Source of the DNA: Gilvibacter sp. | GTDB taxonomy: Bacteria; Bacteroidota; Bacteroidia; Flavobacteriales; Flavobacteriaceae | NCBI RefSeq assembly: GCF_013214815.1 | Contig: NZ_JABSPU010000008.1 | Location: 1 to 64,000 of the forward strand | Reading direction: 5' to 3' | DNA: 64,000 nt | Part shown: positions 8,510-16,980 of the stretch, piece after piece | Layout of the letters: the number at the start of each line of letters is the position of its first letter | Position numbering within the stretch: the stretch's first letter is position 1 | Translations under genes and position numbers: made by a program | Notes under the pieces: model-generated | The model's database searches: none | Told to the model about the DNA's origin: nothing | What the model saw: the letters and a program-made list of their open reading frames with translations, nothing else

Positions 8510-9197
8510 ATTCTGTAGTTTCTGATTGTTCCGTCTGGAAATCTTGTATGCCTTGTTTTATAGACTGATTCGGGAAAAATCCTTGATAGAGTAGCATCAT
8601 CCCAAAACCAATGATCAAAATACTCACCCAGCGTTTGGTTCTAAAAATAAAGCGCGGCGTTAGCTTGGAACGCAACTTCTTTGCTAGTGTGATCTTGACC
8701 AGATCTGTCGAGAAAAAAACAATCAAGACCGTTGCTAAAAACAAGATCACTCCTTGTTTGGAAGCGGTTAAGGCGTTGGCCATGATCATAGTTCCTATCC
8801 ATCCCGCAAGAACTCCGAAGTTCACAAAGTTCAAAAGGAATCCTTTTAAAAACAGTCCAGGTAAGTTCTTTTTAACGCTGACTGAATAATGTTCCCGAAC
8901 AATTTTTATAAAGGATTTTGAGATCCGGATGTAGGAGATTATCCCGTAGATCACCAATATGGCTCCTCCAAAAATGATCAGGTTGGGATCATTTTGAAGC
9001 TTTTCTAAGATCTTTTCGGTACTGAAATAAACAAATACAATAAAAAGAATGTCTGCAGTGAAAGCCCCAATATTGAAGAATAGTGCCGCTTTAAAGCCTT
9101 TAGATATAGCGGTTTCTATAAGTGTGAAAAAGACAGGGCCTAGCGCAAAAGCCAGTACAAATCCATAAACTGCCGCATATAATAAGCCCTCTGTCAT
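8508..9197 (-). CDS. LysE family exporter
   Basis: A 229-residue inner-membrane protein of the LysE/RhtB superfamily, which exports amino acids or related small solutes by proton antiport. It has about six helices. The diagnostic N-terminal stretch is 'YGFVLAFALGPVFFTLIETA' (the conserved GPVFF/GP-x-F motif), with a second charged cytoplasmic loop around 'KSFIKIVREHYSVSVKKNLPG'. The length is close to the usual 200-220, with a polar C-terminal extension. No regulator gene of the LysG type is adjacent, so substrate and control are unknown. It is isolated between two terminators. Confidence 0.85.
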   Translation of the reverse strand: MTEGLLYAAVYGFVLAFALGPVFFTLIETAISKGFKAALFFNIGAFTADILFIVFVYFSTEKILEKLQNDPNLIIFGGAILVIYGIISYIRISKSFIKIVREHYSVSVKKNLPGLFLKGFLLNFVNFGVLAGWIGTMIMANALTASKQGVILFLATVLIVFFSTDLVKITLAKKLRSKLTPRFIFRTKRWVSILIIGFGMMLLYQGFFPNQSIKQGIQDFQTEQSETTE

Positions 9198-9273
9198 ACC
9201 CTATAAAAGTACGAATATTTACAGGGGTAAAAAGTCAAATGTTTAGAAACCTTATTCCTTAGAATTAGGACAT

Positions 9274-9308
9274 AAAAAAAGCTCATAACCACAAGGAATT
9301 ATGAGCTT
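9274..9308 (-). terminator. Intrinsic terminator of the head-GIN gene
   Basis: AAGCTCATAA (9279-9288) pairs with TTATGAGCTT (9299-9308). On the minus strand the hairpin is followed by seven T residues and lies 24 bp after the stop of the 9332-10003 gene. Confidence 0.85.
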
Positions 9309-9331
9309 CAAAATTGTGTGCTTTTTTACTG

Positions 9332-10003
9332 CTAGTGCATGCGCTCAATGCGGCCTCCAGCAAATGTTCTCTTTTTCAATTCGGCTGGTTCTCCGTAGAC
9401 ATAGATGTCTCCACCAGCGGTTACTTTTAATTCTGCCTTGTCTTTAGCGTGAATCTCAGCTTCACCTCCAGCAGCTATGGTTACTTTGGTGTAAGAAGTA
9501 ATGAGTTCTTGACCTTTATAAATTCCTCCGGTATTCAAAGTTACTTCTTGCCATTCTGTCTTTCCTGAAGTTTCCAAAATTCCACCAGTAACGGCGCGTG
9601 CTTTTAAACGCTTAACATCCAAACCAACCTTAATGGTTCCTCCTTCTTGAGCGCGCAACTCCAGATCATCTTGGATTAAAGTTTCATTAACCGTGATATA
9701 CGATCCTTCATTGGCGTCAATAGTTTCAATGCTTTTGAAATACACTTCTACAAAAGTGTCATTTCCATTGAATCGACGGTCAATTTCCATACGGATCTTT
9801 AATTTTCCGTTGTCATTGATGATCTTGACATAGTCTATATCACGACCTTTCACTACCACACGATTCTCATCCGCAGGGATCATATTGACTTCAATTAGAT
9901 CAAAAACTTTAATGGTATTAAAATCTCCGACTTCCTTATTGATCTCTTGAGCTAAGATCTGGCTGGTAAATACCAGAGCTATAAGTGTAATTATCTGCTT
10001 CAT
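9332..10003 (-). CDS. Head GIN domain (DUF2807) secreted protein
   Basis: 223 residues with a signal peptide (KQIITLIALVFTSQILAQ). The mature part is a DUF2807/head-GIN domain: a short strand 'FNTIKVFDLIEVNMIPAD' followed by parallel beta-helix-like repeats rich in GG and G-x-I/Y ('EGGTIKVGL', 'TGGILETSG', 'TGGIYKGQ', 'AAGGEAEIHA', 'TAGGDIYVYG'). The domain is very common in Bacteroidota and often occurs on putative adhesins or anti-sigma partners. The function is not established. It is a single-gene unit with its own terminator, located after rnr in the direction of transcription (45 bp), so part of its mRNA could come from rnr read-through only if the gene order were reversed. Here it lies upstream of rnr on the same strand. 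Confidence 0.8.
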   Translation of the reverse strand: MKQIITLIALVFTSQILAQEINKEVGDFNTIKVFDLIEVNMIPADENRVVVKGRDIDYVKIINDNGKLKIRMEIDRRFNGNDTFVEVYFKSIETIDANEGSYITVNETLIQDDLELRAQEGGTIKVGLDVKRLKARAVTGGILETSGKTEWQEVTLNTGGIYKGQELITSYTKVTIAAGGEAEIHAKDKAELKVTAGGDIYVYGEPAELKKRTFAGGRIERMH

Positions 10004-10048
10004 TTTTCTTTAGATTTCTACACTAAGGATAGGGCAGGGCCTTAAATG

Positions 10049-12280
10049 TTACAGTGCATTGGGATAATCGTGGTCTTCTCGGTGCCCGATCATATTATAA
10101 TCCAGCTGTTTTTTGACTAAATCAGCATGTTTTAAAGTAATAAATACTTCATCTCCAAGTTGATACATCATTTTAGTAGAGGCACCTACAATAGCCATTT
10201 GGTCTCTATCAAAATCAAAATGATCTTCTTTTAGATCCCGTAAAGAAACCATTCCTTCACAGCGATTGCTCATGATCTCCACATAAATTCCCCATTCAGT
10301 CACCCCAGAGATCACGCCTAAGAATACCTCGTCTTTATACTGACTCATGTATTTGACCTGCATATACTTGATGCTGTCACGTTCTGCACTTGAGGCCGTA
10401 TATTCCATATCGCTACAGTGACCACAATCCCGTTCAAATTGATCTTTATTCGTACTCTTGCCTCCGTCTAAATAATGCTGCAGCAAACGGTGCACCATCA
10501 CATCCGGATAACGACGAATCGGTGAAGTAAAGTGCGAGTAATAATCAAAAGCCAATCCGTAGTGACCAATATTATCGGTACTGTAAATGGCTTTACTCAT
10601 GGATCGGATGGCTAAAGTATCTACCAGGTTTTGCTCTTTGGCGCCTTGAACATCTTTTAATAACTGATTCAAAGCTGCAGTAGTTGATTTTCTATCTTTT
10701 ACAGAAAAACGGTGTCCAAACTGATGAGCAATGTTTCCGAGTTGGGTGAGTTTTTCATCATCCGGTTCATCGTGAATACGATACACAAAAGTCTTTGGAG
10801 GGTCTTGTTTCCCGATAAATTCAGCCACTCTTCTATTGGCTAAAAGCATAAACTCTTCAATGAGTTTATTAGCATCCTTAGAAGTTTTAAAGAAGATCCC
10901 TTCTGGATTATTGTTTTTATCTAAGTGGAATTTGGTTTCTACTTTATCAAAAGAAATGGCCCCAGCTTGCATACGTTTTTTACGCATGATCTTAGCGAGA
11001 AAATCCAAGGTTGAAATAGCCTCAACTAAAGGAGCTGGTATCTTATAAGCGCCATCACGAATGGAAATATCTTCTGGAATTTCTACCTCAGAATACGGCG
11101 CTTGCTGCTTAGCTTCTATGACCACTTGAGCTTCTTCATAAGCGTAGCGTGCATCAGAATAAGTAACTGTACGCCCAAACCATTGGGATTGGATCTGAGC
11201 ATTTTTATCGATCTCAAAAACTGCAGAGAAGGTATACTTCTCTTCATTCGGGCGCAAGGAGCACGCATTGTTAGAAAGTACTTCAGGCAACATAGGCACT
11301 ACTCGATCCACCAGGTAAACAGAAGTAGCTCGTTCAAAGGCCTCTTCATCTAAAATAGTTCCTTCTTGCAAGTAATGCGATACGTCTGCAATGTGAATTC
11401 CTATTTCAAAATTACCGTTCTCTAAGATTTGAAATGAAAGCGCATCATCAAAATCTTTAGCATCTTTTGGGTCAATGGTAAAGGTTAATACCTTACGCAT
11501 ATCCCGTCTTTTATCAATCTCTTTTTGAGTGATCGAGGTGTCTAAACCATCGGCAAAAGCTTGAACCTCAGGAGGAAATTCATACGGCAAACCGTATTGT
11601 GCTAAAATAGCATGAATCTCTGTATTGTGCTCACCTTCAGGACCAAAGCTTTTAATTATACTTCCAAATGGAGAGTCTGCAGACTCTGGCCAGTCTTCTA
11701 ATTTGACCAACACTTTATCTCCATCTTGTGCCTTCCCGATCTTCCCTTTTGGAATAAAAATATCTACGGATAGTTTAGAAGCAGAAGTATCTACAAAGGC
11801 AAAATTCTTTTGGATTTGAATGGTTCCGACAAACTCCGTGCGCTTTCGCTGAATCACTCTTGTGATCTCACCTTCTAATCTTCCACCTTTTCTACGTTTG
11901 AAAATATAGACTTCAACGGTATCGCCATTTAGCGCTCTATTGAGATTGCCTTGTTTTATAAAGACATCTTCTTGCATGCCTTCTACTATGACATAACCTT
12001 GTCCTCTACTGGTCACGTCAATGATACCCTCATGATAAAAGGATTTTGCTACAATTTTGAACTTACCTCTATCAATTTCTTCAACTTGACCCTTGGTCTG
12101 TAATTGTCGGAGCTTTTTAATGATCTGATTGCGTCCACTAGGATCTGTGACTTGCAATTTAGCAGCGATCTGTTTGTAGTTAAAACTCCTGGAAGGATCT
12201 TTTTTTAGGATACTGAGAATGCTTCGGCTAAGGTGCTGAATCTTAGTAACTCCCTTTTTCTTTCTTTTTTTCTTTCCCAT
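10049..12280 (-). CDS. rnr: Ribonuclease R
   Basis: A 743-residue 3'-5' exoribonuclease of the RNB family that degrades structured RNA, including rRNA fragments and mRNA. In order it shows an N-terminal winged-helix region ('SFNYKQIAAKLQVTDPSGRN'), two cold-shock domains, and the RNB domain with metal-binding aspartates in 'IDPKDAKDFDDALSF'. The catalytic region 'YDSHFTSPIRRYPD'-like (here YYSHFTSPIRRYPDV) follows, then a C-terminal S1 domain ('VFLGVISGVTEWGIYVEI'). I start it at the ATG at 12280 (MGKKKRKKKG, basic). A start ten codons earlier would precede the consensus -7 box at 12297-12304. The usual C-terminal basic tail is short. Confidence 0.95.
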   Translation of the reverse strand: MGKKKRKKKGVTKIQHLSRSILSILKKDPSRSFNYKQIAAKLQVTDPSGRNQIIKKLRQLQTKGQVEEIDRGKFKIVAKSFYHEGIIDVTSRGQGYVIVEGMQEDVFIKQGNLNRALNGDTVEVYIFKRRKGGRLEGEITRVIQRKRTEFVGTIQIQKNFAFVDTSASKLSVDIFIPKGKIGKAQDGDKVLVKLEDWPESADSPFGSIIKSFGPEGEHNTEIHAILAQYGLPYEFPPEVQAFADGLDTSITQKEIDKRRDMRKVLTFTIDPKDAKDFDDALSFQILENGNFEIGIHIADVSHYLQEGTILDEEAFERATSVYLVDRVVPMLPEVLSNNACSLRPNEEKYTFSAVFEIDKNAQIQSQWFGRTVTYSDARYAYEEAQVVIEAKQQAPYSEVEIPEDISIRDGAYKIPAPLVEAISTLDFLAKIMRKKRMQAGAISFDKVETKFHLDKNNNPEGIFFKTSKDANKLIEEFMLLANRRVAEFIGKQDPPKTFVYRIHDEPDDEKLTQLGNIAHQFGHRFSVKDRKSTTAALNQLLKDVQGAKEQNLVDTLAIRSMSKAIYSTDNIGHYGLAFDYYSHFTSPIRRYPDVMVHRLLQHYLDGGKSTNKDQFERDCGHCSDMEYTASSAERDSIKYMQVKYMSQYKDEVFLGVISGVTEWGIYVEIMSNRCEGMVSLRDLKEDHFDFDRDQMAIVGASTKMMYQLGDEVFITLKHADLVKKQLDYNMIGHREDHDYPNAL

Positions 12281-12296
12281 TGGAAACTTTAAGCGA

Positions 12297-12304
12297 CAAA
12301 AGTA
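12297..12304 (-). promoter_or_regulatory. Promoter -7 element of rnr (TACTTTTG)
   Basis: Minus-strand TACTTTTG matches TAnnTTTG and ends 16 bases before the rnr ATG at 12280. It fixes that start, because the longer frame would begin upstream of the transcript. Confidence 0.55.
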
Positions 12305-12360
12305 GACCAATAAAGCGAGAATGCATTTTTTAAGCTTAAAAGATTTGGTAAATTAGATCA

Positions 12361-12600
12361 ATGGAACGTTTTGAAACCATAGCCATATTCACCTATCCCT
12401 CAGAATATACCGTTCTAGAGCACCTGCTTCAGCAGCAGAGTATTCGCTACGTATTTCAGAATGAAACCATGATCTCCGTCCTTCCCTTTCATTCTAACGC
12501 CATCGGCGGCATTCGTCTCAAAGTCCACCCAGAAGACAAAGACACTGCCATTCAAATCATCGAAGATCTAAAATCCTCAGGAAGCTTAAAGATTGTCTAA
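12361..12600 (+). CDS. DUF2007 putative signal-transducing small protein
   Basis: 79 residues forming one ferredoxin-like DUF2007 domain: 'FETIAIFTYPSEYTVLEHLLQQQSI' (shortened) gives the first strand-helix, followed by a beta pair and 'IRLKVHPEDKDTAIQIIEDL'. DUF2007 proteins are structurally related to PII/ACT-like folds and are labelled putative signal transducers, but no ligand is known to me. It is divergent from rnr (80 bp between starts). Downstream lies the longest AT-rich gene-free stretch in the window. Confidence 0.8.
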   Translation: MERFETIAIFTYPSEYTVLEHLLQQQSIRYVFQNETMISVLPFHSNAIGGIRLKVHPEDKDTAIQIIEDLKSSGSLKIV

Positions 12601-13100
12601 AACAGTTTTTAACACTATTTATATTATTCTCTTTTTTTCTTTTTTTTAAATTGATTTTAGTGGTGCTTATTATATGCTGTTGAAAACTGGTAAAACTTCT
12701 TGTTCACTTATTTTGATTCTGCTTTTAAATGAATTTATCTACGAGTTCTCAACAAGATATTAGAAATCTGACTGCTTGATTTTAAAAGATTTGGAGATTC
12801 TAATTCACAACTGTGAATAACTCCAATAAAAAGTGAATTTTTAATAAGTAGATCTGTGAACAGCTGTTAGAAAGTTGCTGTATTTTTGTAATAAGTTCAT
12901 CAAAAGATGGAATAAGAAAAATTGGTTTCCGATTTGATTTTTATAAGGAACATTTCAGGTCAGACTTCCAAATTTTTTTATCGGTAAGCGATAACATTTT
13001 ATAAACATTTAATTTACACAAGACTGCTTTTTCAACATCCCCTGAACCTCAGCCTATTAGCTAAATTGATAACTATCTAACTTTTAAATACTTCGCAATT
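12601..13100. other. 500-bp AT-rich gene-free stretch, possible replication origin
   Basis: No reading frame or RNA gene is visible here. The stretch is far richer in A+T than its surroundings and holds a T/C tract (about 12626-12650). It contains DnaA-box-like nonamers in both orientations: TGTGAATAA (12812-12820, one mismatch to TGTGGATAA) paired head-to-head with TAATTCACA (12801-12809), plus TGTTGAAAA (12678-12686) and its complement TTTTCAACA (13029-13037). rnpA lies 5 kb away. These features would suit oriC, but no box is perfect and dnaA is not here. An AT-rich regulatory region for rpiB is the alternative. Confidence 0.35.
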
Positions 13101-13532
13101 ATGAAAATCGCCATTGGAAATGATCACGCCGGAACGGAATACAAAGCTGCTATAGTTGCACATTTAGAAGGGCAGGGACATCAAGTAAACAACCATGGTA
13201 CTGATGATAGTTCCAGTGTTGATTATCCAGACTTTATCCACCCTGTGGCCACTGATGTTGAAAACGGAAGTGTAGATTTAGGAATCATTATTTGCGGGAG
13301 CGGAAACGGAGCTGCCATGACGGCTAATAAACATCAACAAGTGCGCGCTGCGCTTTGTTGGACGAAAGAGATCACTGAGCTGGCCAGACAGCACAACGAT
13401 GCAAACGTTTTGAGCATCCCTGCGCGTTTCACCTCATTACCACAAGCCATTGCTATGGTGGATGTATTTTTAGCTACTGAATTTGAAGGTGGACGTCACG
13501 CCAATCGCGTAAATAAGATCGCCTGTATGTAA
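13101..13532 (+). CDS. rpiB: Ribose 5-phosphate isomerase B
   Basis: 143 residues of the RpiB/LacAB family, which interconverts ribose 5-phosphate and ribulose 5-phosphate in the pentose phosphate pathway. Seen: 'MKIAIGNDHAGTEYKAAI' with the phosphate-binding DHAG (residues 8-11), 'VDYPDF', and the active-site loop 'IICGSGNGAAMTANK' whose cysteine acts as the base. Here it reads CGSGNG, where the usual form is CGTGIG or CGSGIG. 'NDANVLSIPAR' and 'FEGGRHANRVNKI' complete the family. Ten bases separate it from the cation efflux gene, so a short operon with the next three genes is likely. Confidence 0.95.
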   Translation: MKIAIGNDHAGTEYKAAIVAHLEGQGHQVNNHGTDDSSSVDYPDFIHPVATDVENGSVDLGIIICGSGNGAAMTANKHQQVRAALCWTKEITELARQHNDANVLSIPARFTSLPQAIAMVDVFLATEFEGGRHANRVNKIACM

Positions 13533-13542
13533 ATCAAATATC

Positions 13543-14442
13543 ATGGGTGGGAACCATCATCAAAACGATACTAAGGGCACCAAACTTGTAGTGTCCATCC
13601 TGCTCAATGTGATTATTACAGCCTCCCAGGTTATTGGAGGCGTTATTTCAGGTAGCCTTGCCTTACTTTCTGACGCGCTTCACAACTTTAGTGATGTTCT
13701 TTCTCTATTAATTAGTTATGTTGCTGAACGACTTTCTAAAAGATCTGCTTCTACCTCTAAAACCTTTGGGTACAAAAGGGCTGAGATCATTGCAGCTTTT
13801 ATCAATTCCAGTACACTGCTCATTGTGGCGGTGATCTTGATCATTGAATCTATAGAGCGGTTTATCAGCCCTCAGGAAATTGAAAGCAATTTGGTGATCT
13901 GGCTTTCTGCTATTGCAATTGTGGCTAACGGATTGAGTGTTTTATTACTGCGCAAGGAAGCAGAATCCAATATGAACATGCGGTCGGCCTATCTGCATTT
14001 ACTGACCGATATGTCTGCATCCGTAGCTGTTTTGATTGGTGGATTGCTTATGAAATACTATCAACTGTGGTGGGTGGATAGCCTCTTAACTTTAGCCATT
14101 GCTCTGTATTTGATCTATATGGGATACGATCTGTTCAAACAATCGCTTAAGGTGCTTATGTTATTTACTCCGGAGGGGATCCATATTGATAATATCATTG
14201 AAACAATTAATCAATATCCGAATGTAAAGGCTATGCACCATGTCCATGTATGGCAAGCCAATGAACACGAAACGCATTTAGAAGCGCATTTGGATTTACA
14301 AGACGATATAAAGATCTCCGAATTTGACGCCCTTTTACTGCAAATAGAAGCGTATCTTCATAAAGAATTTGGAATCAACCACGTAAACATCCAACCGGAA
14401 TTCAATAAAAACGACGCTAAAGATGTCATTGTCCAAGACTGA
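13543..14442 (+). CDS. Cation diffusion facilitator family transporter (zinc type)
   Basis: 299 residues with six membrane helices and a C-terminal cytoplasmic ferredoxin-like domain. It exchanges a divalent metal, most often Zn2+, for protons across the inner membrane. The transport site is visible as the helix II motif 'SDALHNFSD' (D44, H47, D51) and the helix V motif 'HLLTDMSAS' (H152, D156). The His/Asp tetrad is characteristic of zinc or zinc/cadmium CDF proteins of the CzcD/ZitB branch. A short His-containing N-terminus (GGNHH) precedes helix I. The last 20 bases overlap the start of the next acetyltransferase gene, which implies translational coupling. Confidence 0.92.
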   Translation: MGGNHHQNDTKGTKLVVSILLNVIITASQVIGGVISGSLALLSDALHNFSDVLSLLISYVAERLSKRSASTSKTFGYKRAEIIAAFINSSTLLIVAVILIIESIERFISPQEIESNLVIWLSAIAIVANGLSVLLLRKEAESNMNMRSAYLHLLTDMSASVAVLIGGLLMKYYQLWWVDSLLTLAIALYLIYMGYDLFKQSLKVLMLFTPEGIHIDNIIETINQYPNVKAMHHVHVWQANEHETHLEAHLDLQDDIKISEFDALLLQIEAYLHKEFGINHVNIQPEFNKNDAKDVIVQD

Positions 14443-14884
14443 TCTAAAAATAGAAGTAAAGATCTTTGAGCAGCTCAATATTTGCGAGCTCTACGAGCTT
14501 TTACAATTACGCTGCGAGGTGTTTGTGGTGGAGCAAGATTGTGTATACCAAGACTTAGACGGTAAAGATCAAAAAGCACTTCACATAATCGGAACGCGCA
14601 ACGATAAGATTGTGGCCTACACGCGCTGTTTTAAACCGGGAGATTATTTTCCGGAAGCTGCTATTGGTAGGGTAGTGGTGGCAGAAAAACACCGCAAGGA
14701 CGGTTATGGACATCAGATCATGCAGGCGTCTATTAAGGCTATAACAGACACTTACAATACCAGTGTCATTAAACTATCTGCCCAGACCTATCTCATTGAC
14801 TTTTACAACAGTCACGGTTTTCAAACTACAGGCGATTCCTATTTAGAAGACGGAATTCCACACATAGCCATGATTAAAAGCTAA
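14423..14884 (+). CDS. GNAT acetyltransferase, ElaA-like
   Basis: 153 residues of the ElaA branch of the GNAT superfamily. Diagnostic is 'LYELLQLRCEVFVVEQDC' near the N-terminus, then 'IGRVVVAEKHRKDGYGHQIM' containing the acetyl-CoA-binding R/Q-x-x-G-x-G/A loop, and 'LSAQTYLIDFYNSHGF' toward the end. The natural substrate of ElaA proteins is not established. The start overlaps the CDF gene by 20 bases, and the stop lies three bases before the next GNAT gene, so three genes form one transcriptional unit with rpiB. Confidence 0.88.
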   Translation: MSLSKTDLKIEVKIFEQLNICELYELLQLRCEVFVVEQDCVYQDLDGKDQKALHIIGTRNDKIVAYTRCFKPGDYFPEAAIGRVVVAEKHRKDGYGHQIMQASIKAITDTYNTSVIKLSAQTYLIDFYNSHGFQTTGDSYLEDGIPHIAMIKS

Positions 14885-14887
14885 GCC

Positions 14888-15337
14888 ATGCGTTTCCAAA
14901 GAGTCTCCAATACAGATTCCGATCTTTTGGCTTTGGTCCGTCAATTAGACGCGGAGCTAAAAGTTACAGACGGAGAAGATCACGCCTTTTACAATCAGTA
15001 CAATGGCCTTGAGGATATTCAACATTTGTTGCTCGTATATACAGAAAATCGCGCGACCGCCTGCGGCGGTTTTAAAGCTTTAAATAAAACTACGGCCGAA
15101 ATAAAACGGATGTATACAGCAGCTGAAGCTCGAGGAAAAGGCATTGCAAAAGCAGTGCTTCAAGAGCTTGAAATTTGGGCCAAATTAGAAGGGTTTCAAC
15201 AGTTGGTACTAGAAACTGGCAAACGTCAGCATGCGGCGATTGCCCTTTATGAATCCACAGGCTTTAAGCGAATGGAAGAAAACTACGGACCCTACAAAGG
15301 CCTTGACGAAAGCTTCTGTTTTACAAAAGCCCTGTAG
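14888..15337 (+). CDS. GNAT family N-acetyltransferase
   Basis: 149-residue single-domain GNAT protein. The acetyl-CoA site is 'MYTAAEARGKGIAKAVL' (motif A, R-G-K-G-I-A), followed by 'LVLETGKRQHAAIALYESTGF', a typical motif B with the ALYE-x-x-GF helix. Its N-terminus 'DLLALVRQLDAELKVTDG' resembles acyltransferases of small-molecule substrates. The substrate is unknown. It is the last gene of the rpiB run and converges on the S41 protease gene one base away. Confidence 0.88.
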   Translation: MRFQRVSNTDSDLLALVRQLDAELKVTDGEDHAFYNQYNGLEDIQHLLLVYTENRATACGGFKALNKTTAEIKRMYTAAEARGKGIAKAVLQELEIWAKLEGFQQLVLETGKRQHAAIALYESTGFKRMEENYGPYKGLDESFCFTKAL

Positions 15338-15338
15338 C

Positions 15339-16970
15339 TTATTTCAAGATTTTTGCATAGCGCTGCGGGTCATTCAAGACCGCCAAAGCTTCCAAGATCT
15401 CCGGATTGTTTACCACTTGGTACTCATAAAGGCCTTCTCTATAGAAATAACGCTTTAATATCTCTTGCTCCAAAAGCGACTTGATCTCTACTTTCTTATC
15501 GCGAAGCTCGTTTTGTTTTACCGCATCAATCTCGGAGCGCAAAGTAGTGTAGGCCTTTTTGATCTGATCTTGAAGCTCGTCACTTTTAGCCTTACTAAAG
15601 GCCACATCAAAGGCTTTCTCGGTTTCTGTTTCGTACTCAAAACCGTTTTTGTTGAGGTATTTCACAAAGCCATCAAAGTCAGAATCAGAGAAAGAAAAGT
15701 TCTCCCAAGAGTCTAAATTTTTCTTGTAATAGTATTCTGTGGCGTAGTTGAAAATAGCATTGTCTCTCAAAAGCGCTGTAGTGATTGGGCTGTATTTAGA
15801 AGACTCCAATTCAATATCTGGTAAGATTCCGCCACCGTCGTAAACGGTTCTTCCACCACGTGTTTTAAAGGCATTGTACTCACTAGGCTCTGCCCGTACA
15901 GGATCTCCATTCTCATCGCGATTCCAATAGTCCAAAGCCTGAATACAACGACCGCTTGGGGTGTAGTATCTTGAGATAGTGATCTTAAGTTGTGTTCCGT
16001 ACGTCAGGTTCTTAGGTCTTTGTACCAGTCCTTTACCAAAACTACGCGCACCAATAACTACTCCTCGGTCCAGATCTTGAATGGCTCCAGAAACGATCTC
16101 GCTCGCAGAAGCAGAGCGTCCATTAACCAAAACCACCAATGGAATTTCTGTATCCACAGGATCTTGTTGGGTCATATAACTGCGGTTGTATTTTTTAATG
16201 ACCGACTTAGTGGTGGTAATCACTTCACCTTTGTTGACAAAGAGGTTAACAACATTAATTGCTTCATTAAGTAGCCCACCGGGATTACCGCGCAGATCCA
16301 GAATGATCTTGGTTGCACCCTCTTCTTTGAGGTCTTCCATGGCTTTTCGGGTTTCAATAGTTGTCTTTGCATTGAACTTACTCAACACAATATAACCGGT
16401 ATCGCTGTTGATCAACTTTGAAAAAGGAACGGCTTTAATGCCTACCGCTTCACGAGTAAGTTGAGTCGTGTACTCTTTGCCTTGTCGCATATAAGTGAGA
16501 CTTACCGTGGTGCCAGGAGCCCCTTTTAAAAGGTCTCCGGCATCATCAGTAAAGTCGCTTAAGGCAATGTTGTCGATCTTAATGATCTCATCGCCTGCCT
16601 TTAAGCCTGCTTTGTCAGCAGGATATCCTTTAAAGGGTTCCATTACTAGGATCTTCCCTTTTAAAGTTCTCGCCGAGGCGCCGATCCCAGTGTATTCTCC
16701 GGAATTATTAATTCTGGCATCCTCTACTTCTTGCTCATTCCAATAAACCGTATAGGGGTCCAGATCATCAAGCATGCCGGTAATGGCCTTGTCCATCAGT
16801 TCTGCCGGAGTGGTCTCGTCCACATAGTTCATATTGAGTTCTTTGAACAAGGTGGTGAAGATCTCTACCTGTTTAGCGATTTCAAAAAAATCGTTTTTAA
16901 AAGCCGTGGTCCCGAACAAGATCAGTCCTAACACTACGGGAATACCTATACGTTTTACGCGCTTGAGCAT
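15339..16970 (-). CDS. S41 family C-terminal processing peptidase (CtpA/Prc type)
   Basis: 543-residue periplasmic serine protease. It has an N-terminal membrane/signal segment (about 8-23), a helical N domain with the typical 'LDDLDPYTVYWNEQEVED', a PDZ domain (about 95-175), and the S41 catalytic domain. The catalytic region shows 'VNGRSASASEIVSGAIQDL' (nucleophile serine in SASASE, 286-291) and the general-base lysine in FGKG (K313). Such enzymes trim or degrade proteins by their non-polar C-termini. The about 200-residue C-terminal part beyond the catalytic core is Lys/Glu-rich and helical, as in other Bacteroidota CtpA proteins. It is the third gene of rnpA-DUF4349-S41. Confidence 0.93.
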   Translation of the reverse strand: MLKRVKRIGIPVVLGLILFGTTAFKNDFFEIAKQVEIFTTLFKELNMNYVDETTPAELMDKAITGMLDDLDPYTVYWNEQEVEDARINNSGEYTGIGASARTLKGKILVMEPFKGYPADKAGLKAGDEIIKIDNIALSDFTDDAGDLLKGAPGTTVSLTYMRQGKEYTTQLTREAVGIKAVPFSKLINSDTGYIVLSKFNAKTTIETRKAMEDLKEEGATKIILDLRGNPGGLLNEAINVVNLFVNKGEVITTTKSVIKKYNRSYMTQQDPVDTEIPLVVLVNGRSASASEIVSGAIQDLDRGVVIGARSFGKGLVQRPKNLTYGTQLKITISRYYTPSGRCIQALDYWNRDENGDPVRAEPSEYNAFKTRGGRTVYDGGGILPDIELESSKYSPITTALLRDNAIFNYATEYYYKKNLDSWENFSFSDSDFDGFVKYLNKNGFEYETETEKAFDVAFSKAKSDELQDQIKKAYTTLRSEIDAVKQNELRDKKVEIKSLLEQEILKRYFYREGLYEYQVVNNPEILEALAVLNDPQRYAKILK

Positions 16971-16980
16971 AGCTTTAATT

